A stretch of DNA of 15,657 nt from an uncultured Bacilli bacterium (GCA_934183705.1 CAKPSW010000018.1:1-15657); one strand, 5' to 3'. Counted from the first letter of the stretch, positions 7,427-14,759 are shown. Translations and numbers: made by a program. Notes: a model not told the origin generated them from the sequence alone.

Positions 7427-7451
7427 CTATATTTCTCTTTTTCCTATACCT

Positions 7452-7964
7452 CTAGTTTATTAAATTATTATATAATTTATAATCTTCTTCTTCAAAGCAG
7501 ACAAATACTACATCTATATTAGGATTATTTACTTCTTCTATGGTATTTACCGCTATAAAAGAAGCTTCTTTTTTTGGAAAATGATATATTCCAGTACTTA
7601 TGCAAGGAAAGGCTATTGTTATTTTATCTAGATTATTCTCCCTTCGGTAATCTTCCGCTAATAAAAGAGAGTTCTTATAACATTTTTTAAGCAATTCACT
7701 TTCATTATGATTACCACCATAATATACTGGACCTACTGTATGAATCACTTTTTTTGCTTTTAGATTATATCCATTAGTTATTTTAGCTTCACCAGTATTA
7801 CATCCACCTAACCCTTTGCATTCTTCTTTTAATTCTCTGCCAGCTTTCCTATGAATTGCTCCATCTACTCCGCCACCACCTAATAACGTCTTATTCGCAG
7901 CATTTACTATTATATCTACATCTAAGGTAGTTATATCTCCTTTTATAACTTTTATATTATTCAT
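7452..7964 (-). CDS. Macro-domain protein, probable O-acetyl-ADP-ribose deacetylase (YmdB/MacroD type)
   Basis: 170 aa, a single complete macro domain. Macro domains bind ADP-ribose; this subgroup hydrolyses O-acetyl-ADP-ribose or removes ADP-ribose from proteins. Motifs are KGDIT (8-12), VNAANKTLLGGGGVDGAIH (20-38) with the catalytic-loop glycines, and PCISTGIYHFP near 120-130 (phosphate loop). AGAAGG lies 6 nt before the ATG. It is placed between the Mbeg1-like hydrolase and RhuM in the long minus-strand series that also holds the CinA/PncC-like gene, so a link to NAD-derived metabolite handling is possible (inference). Confidence 0.95.
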   Translation of the reverse strand: MNNIKVIKGDITTLDVDIIVNAANKTLLGGGGVDGAIHRKAGRELKEECKGLGGCNTGEAKITNGYNLKAKKVIHTVGPVYYGGNHNESELLKKCYKNSLLLAEDYRRENNLDKITIAFPCISTGIYHFPKKEASFIAVNTIEEVNNPNIDVVFVCFEEEDYKLYNNLIN

Positions 7965-7978
7965 TATAAACCTTCTTT

Positions 7979-9034
7979 CTATTTAGCCAATATTAATTCC
8001 TTAATAGCATTCAAATATAATTTTCTCATCTTATCATCTATTGTATTTACCTCACTTAATATTTTTAATATTTGATTTTTATTCATCCTCTTAAGTTCAT
8101 AAAAACCCTTTATATCACTATTTTCAAGTACATTAAAGAAAGTTATAATCATTTTTTCTAATTCTTCATCACTATATTTTTTATTCCAACTCTTTATTTT
8201 ACTATTTATTTTCTTACTAAAGTTTGATTGTCTTCCCTCTTCTAGAAATGAACCAAAACAAATCCAAGTATTACAATTATGACTTCTTATTCCTTTTTCT
8301 ATTGATTTTACTACTTTATATTTATCTGTGCTATAAAGTAGCATTCCTATTACACTATCTGTTGGTACATACATTCTAAGCTTTGGCAGTATTCTTTTGA
8401 ATGCTTCACTATTTGCTTCTTTTTCTCTAAAACCAGGACCATCCAAATTATATACCTCTTTTATTCTTTTAAATATCTTATCATCTGCTCCCATAGCGGA
8501 AGTCATAGCTAGATTACCACCTTTAGAATGACCACCTACATAGATTACTTTATCATCATCTATAACTTTATTTAAATAATCGATAGCATATTTTTGTGAT
8601 ATTATAGGAAAATGATAACCTAGTACAAAATCTTCCTTCCATCCTATTACAGTATCATCAGTTCCTTCAAAAGATACAAATAAATCATTCTTATTAAAAT
8701 ATATACTAAGTGCTCCAAATTGCTTTTCTTTATCTACATATTTAACATAATTATTTAGTTCTATATCCTTATATCTCTTACTATTTATAATATTTTTTAA
8801 ATTTTCTATATTTTCTTTAGCAAAAGCACTTATATATTCACCCTTTAAATCAGAATTTTGAAAATATATTTTTCCAGCTTCTTTTAATGTTATTTTATTA
8901 TTATTTGAAGAAACTATATTACTCCAATTTATATAAGATAATTCACAAAATATAATTACATCATTAATATTAAAATCACATTCTTCAAAACTAAAATCTT
9001 TATATATTTTTATATATTCTTTTATTGTAGCCAT
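7979..9034 (-). CDS. Mbeg1-like alpha/beta hydrolase (DUF2974)
   Basis: 351 aa from the ATG at 9032-9034, which has AAGGAG 8-9 nt upstream; a GTG three codons earlier overlaps that site. Residues about 105-130 (LSIYFNKNDLFVSFEGTDDT) followed by GWKEDF match the lipase-like DUF2974 pattern. The nucleophile elbow is GGHSKGG with S170. Likely acid and base residues lie in VPTDSVIG and IRSHNCNTW. No signal peptide is seen, so it is probably cytoplasmic. The substrate is unknown; class-3-lipase-like esterase activity is inferred from the fold. It sits 14 nt upstream of the macro-domain gene, so they are probably co-transcribed. Confidence 0.85.
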   Translation of the reverse strand: MATIKEYIKIYKDFSFEECDFNINDVIIFCELSYINWSNIVSSNNNKITLKEAGKIYFQNSDLKGEYISAFAKENIENLKNIINSKRYKDIELNNYVKYVDKEKQFGALSIYFNKNDLFVSFEGTDDTVIGWKEDFVLGYHFPIISQKYAIDYLNKVIDDDKVIYVGGHSKGGNLAMTSAMGADDKIFKRIKEVYNLDGPGFREKEANSEAFKRILPKLRMYVPTDSVIGMLLYSTDKYKVVKSIEKGIRSHNCNTWICFGSFLEEGRQSNFSKKINSKIKSWNKKYSDEELEKMIITFFNVLENSDIKGFYELKRMNKNQILKILSEVNTIDDKMRKLYLNAIKELILAK

Positions 9035-9052
9035 ATTATACACTCCTTATAT

Positions 9053-9586
9053 TTATTTTATAATATAATTTATTATAAAATCCATTATAAATAATCCCCC
9101 TATAAAGACAGTTATATATTTAGTTTTTATACTTTTATTTTCTCTTATATATTCCTTTACTTTTGGCAGGACCATATTCATTAGAAAGACTCCAGATAAA
9201 CCAAAGAATAATACCGATCTTAAACATACAAACCCCTCAATATTACCATAGTTTAATATTTCAGTATTATAGTCCCATAGTCTTATATTACTAATATTAA
9301 ATAATAAATATCCTACTATATATTCTAACGTGCCACATACTAAAGCACTTAAAATAAATACCTTTGGTATATTATCCTTATCATTTTTATTTATTAAATA
9401 TATAAGCAATCCTCCAGTAGCATATATTGGAAGCCAAGGGCCAATAGTATTTCCCCTTTTTACAAAGTATCCTAAATCAATACGATAAAATAATGTTTCA
9501 TATACAAAACCAAATATAGCACTTATTAATACTATTTGAATTATTAATACTAAATTCTGTTCCTTTTTATTCATCCTACTACCCAT
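9053..9586 (-). CDS. Polytopic membrane protein, 'putative ABC-transporter type IV' / CmpB family
   Basis: 177 aa with about five hydrophobic segments (roughly 10-28, 48-65, 73-96, 120-138, 157-175). FGFVYETLFYRID, then FVKRGNTIGPWLPIYATGG and CGTLEYIVGYLL, are the hallmarks of the family annotated as CmpB-like ABC-transporter permease (PF06541). There is no ATPase next to it, and the transport role of the family is unproven. The start is the ATG at 9584-9586, with AGGAG 5 nt upstream overlapping the end of the cinA-like gene; a second ATG four codons in is an alternative. Confidence 0.85.
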   Translation of the reverse strand: MGSRMNKKEQNLVLIIQIVLISAIFGFVYETLFYRIDLGYFVKRGNTIGPWLPIYATGGLLIYLINKNDKDNIPKVFILSALVCGTLEYIVGYLLFNISNIRLWDYNTEILNYGNIEGFVCLRSVLFFGLSGVFLMNMVLPKVKEYIRENKSIKTKYITVFIGGLFIMDFIINYIIK

Positions 9587-9594
9587 AATTACTC

Positions 9595-10077
9595 CTATAA
9601 AATACTATCAAACATTTCTATTACTGCCTCTATTACATCTTTTTTATTCTCTCGTCTCGTCTTCTTGTTCATAGTTACTATTTTATTATAATATTTATCA
9701 TCTTCCTTATTATAAATACTTATATATACTCTATTATCTTCACCAGTAATATTATTCGGATCCACTCTTCTCATCTGCCCAGTTATTCCTACTGCATAGT
9801 CTGATGAAGTATAATTTTGCACTACTCTGCTCATTTCGTTTGCTACTTCTAAACTATAGACCGTATATTCTTCTATAGTCTTCTTATTTACACCCTGTTT
9901 TATTTTATATTCATTAGAATATGTTACCATACCAAATTCAAACACGCCACTAGCACCTTCAATATTAGTAATACAATTAGCTAAATAGCCACCAGTACAA
10001 GATTCCATCGTAGATATTTTCTTACCATGAAGTATAAAATAATTAACTAAATCTTTCATCGTTTCTATTTTTTGCAT
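9595..10077 (-). CDS. CinA C-terminal domain protein (nicotinamide-nucleotide amidase, PncC-like)
   Basis: 160 aa, the stand-alone CinA C-terminal domain. MESCTGGYLA (24-33) holds the likely nucleophile S26, and VTYSNEYK and YAVGITGQ (94-101) are family patterns. PncC deamidates nicotinamide mononucleotide to nicotinate mononucleotide in the pyridine nucleotide cycle. The usual GVTGIAGP is here GITGQMRRVDPN, a divergent active-site loop, so activity should not be assumed. GGAATG lies before the ATG. It is spaced 4 nt after the MBL gene and 8 nt before the CmpB-like gene, in the same transcript. Confidence 0.88.
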   Translation of the reverse strand: MQKIETMKDLVNYFILHGKKISTMESCTGGYLANCITNIEGASGVFEFGMVTYSNEYKIKQGVNKKTIEEYTVYSLEVANEMSRVVQNYTSSDYAVGITGQMRRVDPNNITGEDNRVYISIYNKEDDKYYNKIVTMNKKTRRENKKDVIEAVIEMFDSIL

Positions 10078-10081
10078 ATTA

Positions 10082-10600
10082 TCATTCCTTAAAATATATA
10101 TTATTCATAAGTTCATGCTCTAACGTAGTACTATTTCCATGACCTGGATATATTTTCATTAGAGGAGGATATTTTTTAATTTTATCAATACTTTTTTTCA
10201 TATCCACTACTGAGCCACCATCTAAATCACATCTTCCTATAGATTCATAGAAGATAAAATCTCCAGAAAACAAAACATTATCTTCATAAAAATAAAATGA
10301 TATTAAGTCTTCTTTATGACCAGGAGTCCTAATTACCTTAAATTTAAATGAACCAACTTTATATTCTATCTCTTCAGTAGTAGCATAAGAATATTCTTTG
10401 TATTTACTAAAAGAAGATAAGGCTCCTATATGATCAAAATGCTTATGAGTTATTAATACTCCTTTAATACATCTTTTTCCTATTACCTTTCTAATTCTAT
10501 CAGCTTCATCACCTGGATCAATTAGTAAGACATCATTACCTATACCAAGTACATAACAATTTTCTCTAAGATATCCTACCACTACTTTCTCTATTTTCAT
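10082..10600 (-). CDS. MBL-fold metallo-hydrolase (YqgX / glyoxalase II-like)
   Basis: 172 aa, a compact metallo-beta-lactamase fold. The metal ligands are visible: THKHFDH (51-57, H52, H54, D56, H57), H95 in TPGHKED, D114 in FSGDFIF and H154 in YPGHG. The family hydrolyses thioesters (hydroxyacylglutathione-type) or related substrates; the substrate cannot be told here, and it is shorter than true GloB. The ATG overlaps the rnc stop as ATGA, so translation is coupled to RNase III. Confidence 0.93.
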   Translation of the reverse strand: MKIEKVVVGYLRENCYVLGIGNDVLLIDPGDEADRIRKVIGKRCIKGVLITHKHFDHIGALSSFSKYKEYSYATTEEIEYKVGSFKFKVIRTPGHKEDLISFYFYEDNVLFSGDFIFYESIGRCDLDGGSVVDMKKSIDKIKKYPPLMKIYPGHGNSTTLEHELMNNIYFKE

Positions 10601-11250
10601 TTTATTACCTTTGCCTGCTTACTTAATGCGTCTCTTGCAGCTTCTTGTTCTGATGCCTTTTTACTTCCTGCTGTTCCACGTCCCATTGTTATACCATCTA
10701 TCTTCACTACTGAAGTAAATGTTTTATTGTGAGCAGGTCCCTCTTCTCCTACTACTTCATAGATAATAGACTTCTTAACAGTTTGTACAAGTTCTTGTAA
10801 TTTAGATTTATAGTCATGTAAAAACTCAATTTCGTTTTCTATATATTTTACTATAATATCCAAGATAAATTTCTTTGTAAAATCAAAACCCTGATCTAAA
10901 TATACAGCAGCTGTAAACGCTTCAAAAACATCAGCCATAATAGTAGTATTAACTTCTTCCCCAAAGCCAACTCTAATATCTTCATCTAAACCAAGCTCCT
11001 TAGCATATGTTGCACATGCTTCTTCACAAACATAAGAAGAACGCATTTTTGTCATTACCCCTTCTTCTAATTTTCTCTCTTTATATAAATACTCACTTAT
11101 AATTATTTCAAGTACAGCATCCCCTAAAAACTCAAGTCTTTCATAATCAGGATAACTAGGATTCTCATTTGTATATGATGAATGAGTTACAGCAGTACTA
11201 TATAAATTTATATTAGTAGGTTTTAAATCTATATTACTAAATACTTTCAT
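10597..11250 (-). CDS. rnc: Ribonuclease III
   Basis: 217 aa from the ATG at 11248-11250. An ATG nine bases earlier (11257-11259) directly touches the AAAGG ribosome site and cannot use it; the chosen ATG is 9 nt away and overlaps the trmB stop as TAATG. The catalytic domain has YERLEFLGDAVLE (E40, D44) and MADVFEAF (D107, E110). The C-terminal double-stranded-RNA-binding domain starts near 150 (DYKSKLQELVQ) and ends GSKKASEQEAARDAL. It cleaves structured RNA, including the 30S rRNA precursor. Confidence 0.97.
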   Translation of the reverse strand: MKVFSNIDLKPTNINLYSTAVTHSSYTNENPSYPDYERLEFLGDAVLEIIISEYLYKERKLEEGVMTKMRSSYVCEEACATYAKELGLDEDIRVGFGEEVNTTIMADVFEAFTAAVYLDQGFDFTKKFILDIIVKYIENEIEFLHDYKSKLQELVQTVKKSIIYEVVGEEGPAHNKTFTSVVKIDGITMGRGTAGSKKASEQEAARDALSKQAKVIK

Positions 11251-11888
11251 TATTTCCATCCTTTCATGCTTGCTTCTAAATAGTTTATTGCTATTCCTTT
11301 ATCTATAAATTTATCCTCATATTCTGTAGTTATTATATCATCTTTATCACTATGCAAATCATTAGTTAAATATAAAATATTATAACCATATTCTAAGAGT
11401 GATGAGACTGAATATTCAAAAAGTCCTATATTATCAGTCTTCATAATAATTTTCTTATCATTTTTAAATATTCCATCATATCTAGCCAAAAATCTAGGAC
11501 TTGTTAATCTTCTCTTAGCATGCCTATCTTTTGGCCAAGGATCCGAGAAATTTAAATATATTAATTCTATCTCTTTATCAAATATATTATTAATTTCTCT
11601 AGCATCCATTCTAATTAAAAATAAATTATCAATATCAAGTTCATTACTCTTCTCTATAGCTCTTAATATAACTGAATCGTACATCTCTATCCCAATGTAA
11701 TTTATATTAGGATTATCAATAGCATTTTGTATTATAAACTTACCCTTACCAATTCCTATCTCTAAGTAAATAGGATTGTCATTTTTAAATAATTCACTCC
11801 ATTTACCTTTATATTCTTCTGGAGCATCTATATAATATTTACCTTCTTTAATCTTTTCACTAGCTCCTTTGATATTTTTAAGTCTCAT
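11250..11888 (-). CDS. trmB: tRNA (guanine-N7-)-methyltransferase TrmB
   Basis: 212 aa, full length. It methylates G46 in the variable loop of tRNAs using S-adenosylmethionine. YLEIGIGKGKF (41-51) is the SAM-binding motif I, and YIGIEMYDSVILRAIEK follows. NFSDPWPKDRHAKRRL (113-128) is the TrmB signature. The ribosome site is only a weak GGATGTGAG, but the extended -10 promoter lies 20 nt upstream. It is the first gene of the long minus-strand series down to RhuM. Confidence 0.96.
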   Translation of the reverse strand: MRLKNIKGASEKIKEGKYYIDAPEEYKGKWSELFKNDNPIYLEIGIGKGKFIIQNAIDNPNINYIGIEMYDSVILRAIEKSNELDIDNLFLIRMDAREINNIFDKEIELIYLNFSDPWPKDRHAKRRLTSPRFLARYDGIFKNDKKIIMKTDNIGLFEYSVSSLLEYGYNILYLTNDLHSDKDDIITTEYEDKFIDKGIAINYLEASMKGWK

Positions 11889-11907
11889 ATTCTCACATCC
11901 ATATAGT

Positions 11908-11940
11908 ATTATAACATTATTTTTAACTTTTGCATATAAT
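11908..11940. promoter_or_regulatory. Back-to-back promoters for trmB (minus) and the 86-aa gene (plus)
   Basis: Minus strand: an extended -10, TG-T-TATAAT, at 11908-11916. Plus strand: TATAAT at 11935-11940, 22 nt before the ATG of the small gene. Neither has a strong -35. The two elements overlap closely enough that the promoters may compete. Confidence 0.6.
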
Positions 11941-11962
11941 AAAGTAAAAGGAATGTGATAAT

Positions 11963-12223
11963 ATGAGTGAAAGAGATATGATGTACGGTGGCTTCTATCA
12001 AAATATGCCAGGTAATATTTCCTATGGTAATTTTGGATATCAAGGAATGCCAGGTTCCCTTATGCCAATGCCAGGTATGATAGGAAATCAATATGCTATG
12101 CCAGAAGGTAACAATAATAATATTATTGCTAGAATTAATAGCCTCGAGAGCCGAGTAAAACTACTAGAACAAATAGTAAATAAAAATACCTCCTACGATG
12201 ATAATTCTCTTTATATGTTATAA
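11963..12223 (+). CDS. Small Met/Gly/Pro-rich protein with C-terminal coiled coil
   Basis: 86 aa. The first 50 residues are low-complexity and rich in Met, Gly, Pro, Tyr and Asn (NMPGNISYGNFGYQGMPG and similar). Residues about 54-74 (IIARINSLESRVKLLEQIV) form a heptad coiled coil, and the tail ends NSLYML. AAAGGA lies 10 nt before the ATG, and a TATAAT box lies 22 nt before it. No signal peptide or membrane segment. I do not recognise a named family; the composition recalls small coat or scaffold proteins, but that is only resemblance. Its direction opposite to the main operons and its own promoter support a real gene. Confidence 0.72.
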   Translation: MSERDMMYGGFYQNMPGNISYGNFGYQGMPGSLMPMPGMIGNQYAMPEGNNNNIIARINSLESRVKLLEQIVNKNTSYDDNSLYML

Positions 12224-12229
12224 TATAAG

Positions 12230-12253
12230 GGCCACTACTTAATAATAGTGGTC
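12230..12253. terminator. Hairpin between the convergent 86-aa gene and murI
   Basis: GGCCACTA and TAGTGGTC (one G-U pair) with an 8-nt loop. It overlaps the murI stop codon and follows the plus gene by 6 nt. The T-tracts on either side are short (CTTATT), so termination may be modest in both directions. Confidence 0.5.
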
Positions 12254-12966
12254 TTATTAAGTGAATTATACACTTCTACCTTACCTTTTTTATTTGTACT
12301 TCTAAGATTATTTTCAGTAATTTTTTTATATACAATGCGTGCTACGCCACTTCTTCCATCTAATAAAACAGCACCCTTAAAATATTTATTTATAAGATCA
12401 CTTATAATAGGATAATGTGTACATCCTAAGACAATAGCGTCTATATTCTTATCTTTATATTCCAAATAAATACTCTTTATAATCTCTTCTTCTAAAATAG
12501 TATTATTAGTCTCTATAGCATGAGCTAGACCACTAGAAGGAGATAAATATATATTTTCATCCTCTTTCTTACTCTTCTCTATTAAAACATGAGTTCTCTC
12601 ACTATTTATAGTAAGAGGAGTCGCAAGCAAAAGTATATTCTTATAATTTTTATCACAAGCTACTTTAATAGCCGGTTCAGTACCTATAAATATTATATCC
12701 TTATATTTCTCTCTTAAATAACTTATACACTTTGTCGTAGCGGTATTACAAGCTATAACTATTATCCTGCAATTGTGTTTTATTAAATGTTCTACTATTT
12801 CAGTAGTTATTTTATATAACTCTACAGTACTTCTATCACCATAAGGATTATTAAGTGAATCAGCATAATAATAATATTCTTCATTTGGTAACACTTCTCT
12901 TATTGCTTCTAAAACAGTTAATCCACCTATTCCAGAATCAAATATTCCTATCTTCATATTTTCCAT
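12235..12966 (-). CDS. murI: Glutamate racemase
   Basis: 243 aa, slightly shorter than the usual 260-270. It makes D-glutamate for peptidoglycan. IGIFDSGIGGLTVLEAI carries the substrate Asp and Ser, PYGDRS follows at 41-46, and the two catalytic cysteines are C73 in IACNTATT and C182 in LGCTHYPI. AGAGGG lies 4-5 nt before the ATG at 12966. A second ATG three codons in (12955-12957) overlaps the TGA of an upstream small ORF as ATGA and is a real alternative start. The C-terminus ends at the hairpin shared with the facing gene. Confidence 0.95.
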   Translation of the reverse strand: MENMKIGIFDSGIGGLTVLEAIREVLPNEEYYYYADSLNNPYGDRSTVELYKITTEIVEHLIKHNCRIIVIACNTATTKCISYLREKYKDIIFIGTEPAIKVACDKNYKNILLLATPLTINSERTHVLIEKSKKEDENIYLSPSSGLAHAIETNNTILEEEIIKSIYLEYKDKNIDAIVLGCTHYPIISDLINKYFKGAVLLDGRSGVARIVYKKITENNLRSTNKKGKVEVYNSLNKTTIIK

Positions 12967-13115
12967 AATACCCTCTTTTCTTTCAAATTATTTATACTAA
13001 ATATAAGATTATACACCTTCCAAATTTTCAAAGGTTGTAAATTCACAATCTTAAAATCATCATTATTTAATTTTTTCCATAAACCTAAATAAACAATAAT
13101 ATCTTTATTATCCAT
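12954..13115 (-). CDS. Possible 53-aa ORF coupled to murI
   Basis: An ATG at 13113-13115 opens 53 codons (begins MDNKDIIVYLGLWKKL, ends KRVLWKI) to a TGA that overlaps an in-frame murI ATG as ATGA. The peptide is basic with three Trp and no membrane segment. A candidate extended -10 (TG-A-TAAAAT) lies about 35 nt upstream, after the tRNA terminator. The ribosome site is weak. I recognise no family. It fills the otherwise empty 12967-13165 stretch and could be a small protein or the untranslated leader of murI. Confidence 0.4.
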   Translation of the reverse strand: MDNKDIIVYLGLWKKLNNDDFKIVNLQPLKIWKVYNLIFSINNLKEKRVLWKI

Positions 13116-13167
13116 AGTTATTACTTTAATTTTCTCTATAAATATTTTATCACATTTTAGAGTATAT

Positions 13168-13202
13168 TAAAACTCGAACTAATAAAAAATAAAAGTTCGA
13201 GT
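13168..13202 (-). terminator. Terminator of the tRNA unit
   Basis: On the minus strand ACTCGAACT and AGTTCGAGT form a perfect 9-bp stem with a 13-nt AT-rich loop, followed by TTTTAATAT. It lies 12 nt after the tRNA-Leu 3' end. Confidence 0.65.
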
Positions 13203-13213
13203 ATCAATCAATT

Positions 13214-13297
13214 TGGTGCGGGTGAAGGGACTTGAACCCCCACGGATAAACCACTAGATCCTAAGTCTAGCGCGTCTGCCAATTTCGCCACACCCGC
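13214..13297 (-). tRNA. tRNA-Leu (anticodon TAG)
   Basis: 84 nt with an encoded CCA end. The 7-bp acceptor stem is GCGGGTG with CACCCGC. The D arm contains GGCAGACGCG. The anticodon arm is CTAGA-CTTAGGA-TCTAG, giving TAG at positions 34-36. A long variable arm (class II, as expected for Leu) precedes the T arm with GGTTCAAGTCC. It reads CUA and other CUN leucine codons. Confidence 0.96.
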
Positions 13298-13303
13298 ACA
13301 TTA

Positions 13304-13380
13304 TGGTGGACCCTGCAGGACTCGAACCTGCGACCGCCCGGTTATGAGCCGGATGCTCTAACCAACTGAGCTAAGGGTCC
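13304..13380 (-). tRNA. tRNA with CAT anticodon (Met elongator or lysidine-modified Ile2)
   Basis: 77 nt with an encoded CCA end. The acceptor is GGACCCT with AGGGTCC, the D arm AGCTCAGTTGGTTAGAGC, the anticodon arm TCCGG-CTCATAA-CCGGG and the T arm GCAGGTTCGAGTCCTGC. CAT occupies 34-36. It is not initiator-like, since the acceptor starts with a G-C pair. The GGACC acceptor with the CTCATAA loop resembles Bacillota tRNA-Ile2, in which TilS converts C34 to lysidine, but elongator Met cannot be excluded by eye. Confidence 0.93.
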
Positions 13381-13421
13381 ATCATAATTAGTATTTTTTT
13401 CCTTTAAACAGGAACAAACTA

Positions 13422-13450
13422 AGTATATCATTTTTACACATCTCTGTCAA
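13422..13450 (-). promoter_or_regulatory. Strong promoter of the tRNA pair
   Basis: The minus strand has a perfect TTGACA (13445-13450), a 17-bp spacer and TATACT (13422-13427) with an extended TG. It lies about 42 nt upstream of the first tRNA. Confidence 0.88.
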
Positions 13451-13522
13451 TAAAATAATTTTATTTTTTATCTTATTTAGATATTTTTTACTATTTTATG
13501 CTCTATATGAATAAAATTTACT

Positions 13523-13783
13523 ATGAATAATACAAATTTTGAAGATAAATCTCTCACTACTCTAGCTTTTGTTATTGGATTAGCTCTTATTGATAATCTT
13601 TCTAGTACAGAACAAAATGCTGTAGGTAACTGGATTATGTTAATCGCTCAAACTCTATGTACTAATGGTAGCTACACTTTTAACAAAGAATGGAAGCATC
13701 ACATTGGAACTGATAATGGTATTACCAAAGATACTCTTAGAAAAACAAGTGATATTATTAATAGAGAAATAAATAAATTATGA
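13523..13783 (+). CDS. Conserved-looking 86-aa hypothetical protein
   Basis: 86 aa, soluble with an amphipathic or hydrophobic helix at about 11-24 (LTTLAFVIGLALIDNL), then SSTEQNAVGNWIMLIAQTLCTN and a charged C-terminal half. I recognise no named domain. There is no clear ribosome site before the ATG (upstream is AATAAAATTTACT), so it may be leaderless or weakly translated. It ends 1 nt before a strong bidirectional terminator. Codon composition resembles the neighbours, and the protein has a balanced composition rather than a shadow-frame look, so it is probably real. Confidence 0.65.
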   Translation: MNNTNFEDKSLTTLAFVIGLALIDNLSSTEQNAVGNWIMLIAQTLCTNGSYTFNKEWKHHIGTDNGITKDTLRKTSDIINREINKL

Positions 13784-13817
13784 AATAACTTGTAAGATAT
13801 ATCACTTACAAGTTATT
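13784..13817. terminator. Strong bidirectional terminator
   Basis: AATAACTTGTAAG and CTTACAAGTTATT form a perfect 13-bp stem with an 8-nt ATATATCA loop, between the plus-strand 86-aa gene and the minus-strand hydrolase. Downstream sequence is T-rich on the plus side (ATTATTTATT). Confidence 0.78.
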
Positions 13818-13818
13818 A

Positions 13819-14718
13819 TTATTTATTCAAAAAATTTAATATATCTTTATATATTGTATCCCTCTCTTCTTCATTTAATATTTCATGTTTTAAACCTTTA
13901 TATAATTTACTCGTTACATCTTTATATCCCAATTCTTTTAAGAAATCTACTAATTCTAAAAACTTATTCTCACTTTGAATAACCGGATCATCACTTCCCG
14001 CTATTAAAAAGATTGGAAGAGATTCATTTTGCATTTTATAGCCATCTTTTTGAAAAGCATTATCCATTAATTTATATAAATTAATAAAACCATTACTTGT
14101 AAAGATAAAACCACATAATTCATCTTCATTATAATTATTTACATTATCTATACTTTTAGATAACCAACTATTATCTATACTTTTATCTTTATTATAACTA
14201 CCAAAAGTTAACTTATTTAATAACTTATTAGGTTTATTATCTTTATTTATATACTTACTTATTTGTGATAGTTTTATAGCAAATTTAGTTAATTCATTTT
14301 TAGTAGGAGGTCCACATAATACTAATTTTTCTATTTCGTTATCATATTTTTGAATATAACCTCTAGCTACTAAAGTTCCCATACTATGACTAAATAGATA
14401 TATTTTTTTATCTTTATATTTCCTCTTTATATACTTTGTTACATCATATAAATCATCTATTATATAATTTATATCTTCAGTATAAAAATATCCTAAATCT
14501 TCCATTTTCTTAACACTATTACCATGACCTCGATGATCATGAATTACCACAGCATAGCCATTATCTTTTAAGTATTCCATGAAATCATAATATCTCTCTT
14601 TATGTTCACTCATTCCATGAGATATTTGTACTACACCTTTTATTTCACCTTTTGGCTCCTTGTATATTAATTCTAATTCTAAATTATCACTACTTGATTT
14701 TATTTTTTCTATCTTCAC
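13819..14718 (-). CDS. Alpha/beta hydrolase, monoacylglycerol lipase / lysophospholipase-like
   Basis: 299 aa. I chose the GTG at 14716-14718, which has TAGGAG 8 nt upstream. An ATG at 14802 keeps the frame open but adds 28 unconserved residues that run over the promoter and an ORF6N relic. Residues 28-37 (GVVQISHGMS) and VIHDHRGHGNS form the oxyanion region. FSHSMGT holds the nucleophile S112; D244 (GSDDPV) and H278 (GLKHEI) complete the triad. No signal peptide, so it is cytoplasmic. The Hydrolase_4 / PldB-like family acts on monoacyl lipids; the exact substrate is unknown. It has its own promoter, and it converges with the 86-aa gene. Confidence 0.92.
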   Translation of the reverse strand: MKIEKIKSSSDNLELELIYKEPKGEIKGVVQISHGMSEHKERYYDFMEYLKDNGYAVVIHDHRGHGNSVKKMEDLGYFYTEDINYIIDDLYDVTKYIKRKYKDKKIYLFSHSMGTLVARGYIQKYDNEIEKLVLCGPPTKNELTKFAIKLSQISKYINKDNKPNKLLNKLTFGSYNKDKSIDNSWLSKSIDNVNNYNEDELCGFIFTSNGFINLYKLMDNAFQKDGYKMQNESLPIFLIAGSDDPVIQSENKFLELVDFLKELGYKDVTSKLYKGLKHEILNEEERDTIYKDILNFLNK

Positions 14719-14737
14719 TTTATCAACTCCTAAAATA

Positions 14738-14746
14738 ATTGTATCA
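14738..14746 (-). promoter_or_regulatory. Extended -10 promoter of the alpha/beta hydrolase
   Basis: The minus strand has TG-A-TACAAT, identical to the ireB promoter's extended -10, 19 nt before the GTG start. No good -35 is visible. Confidence 0.5.
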
Positions 14747-14759
14747 CAAAGTAAAGGAA

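Noticed and set aside
11909..12091. Minus-strand 60-codon open frame
   Set aside because: Antisense to the 86-aa plus gene and overlaps both divergent promoters; the His/Trp/Ile-rich translation is an artefact.
13172..13202. Plus-strand regulatory hairpin before a plus gene
   Set aside because: No T-run or plus-strand gene follows; it fits as the minus-strand terminator of the tRNA pair.
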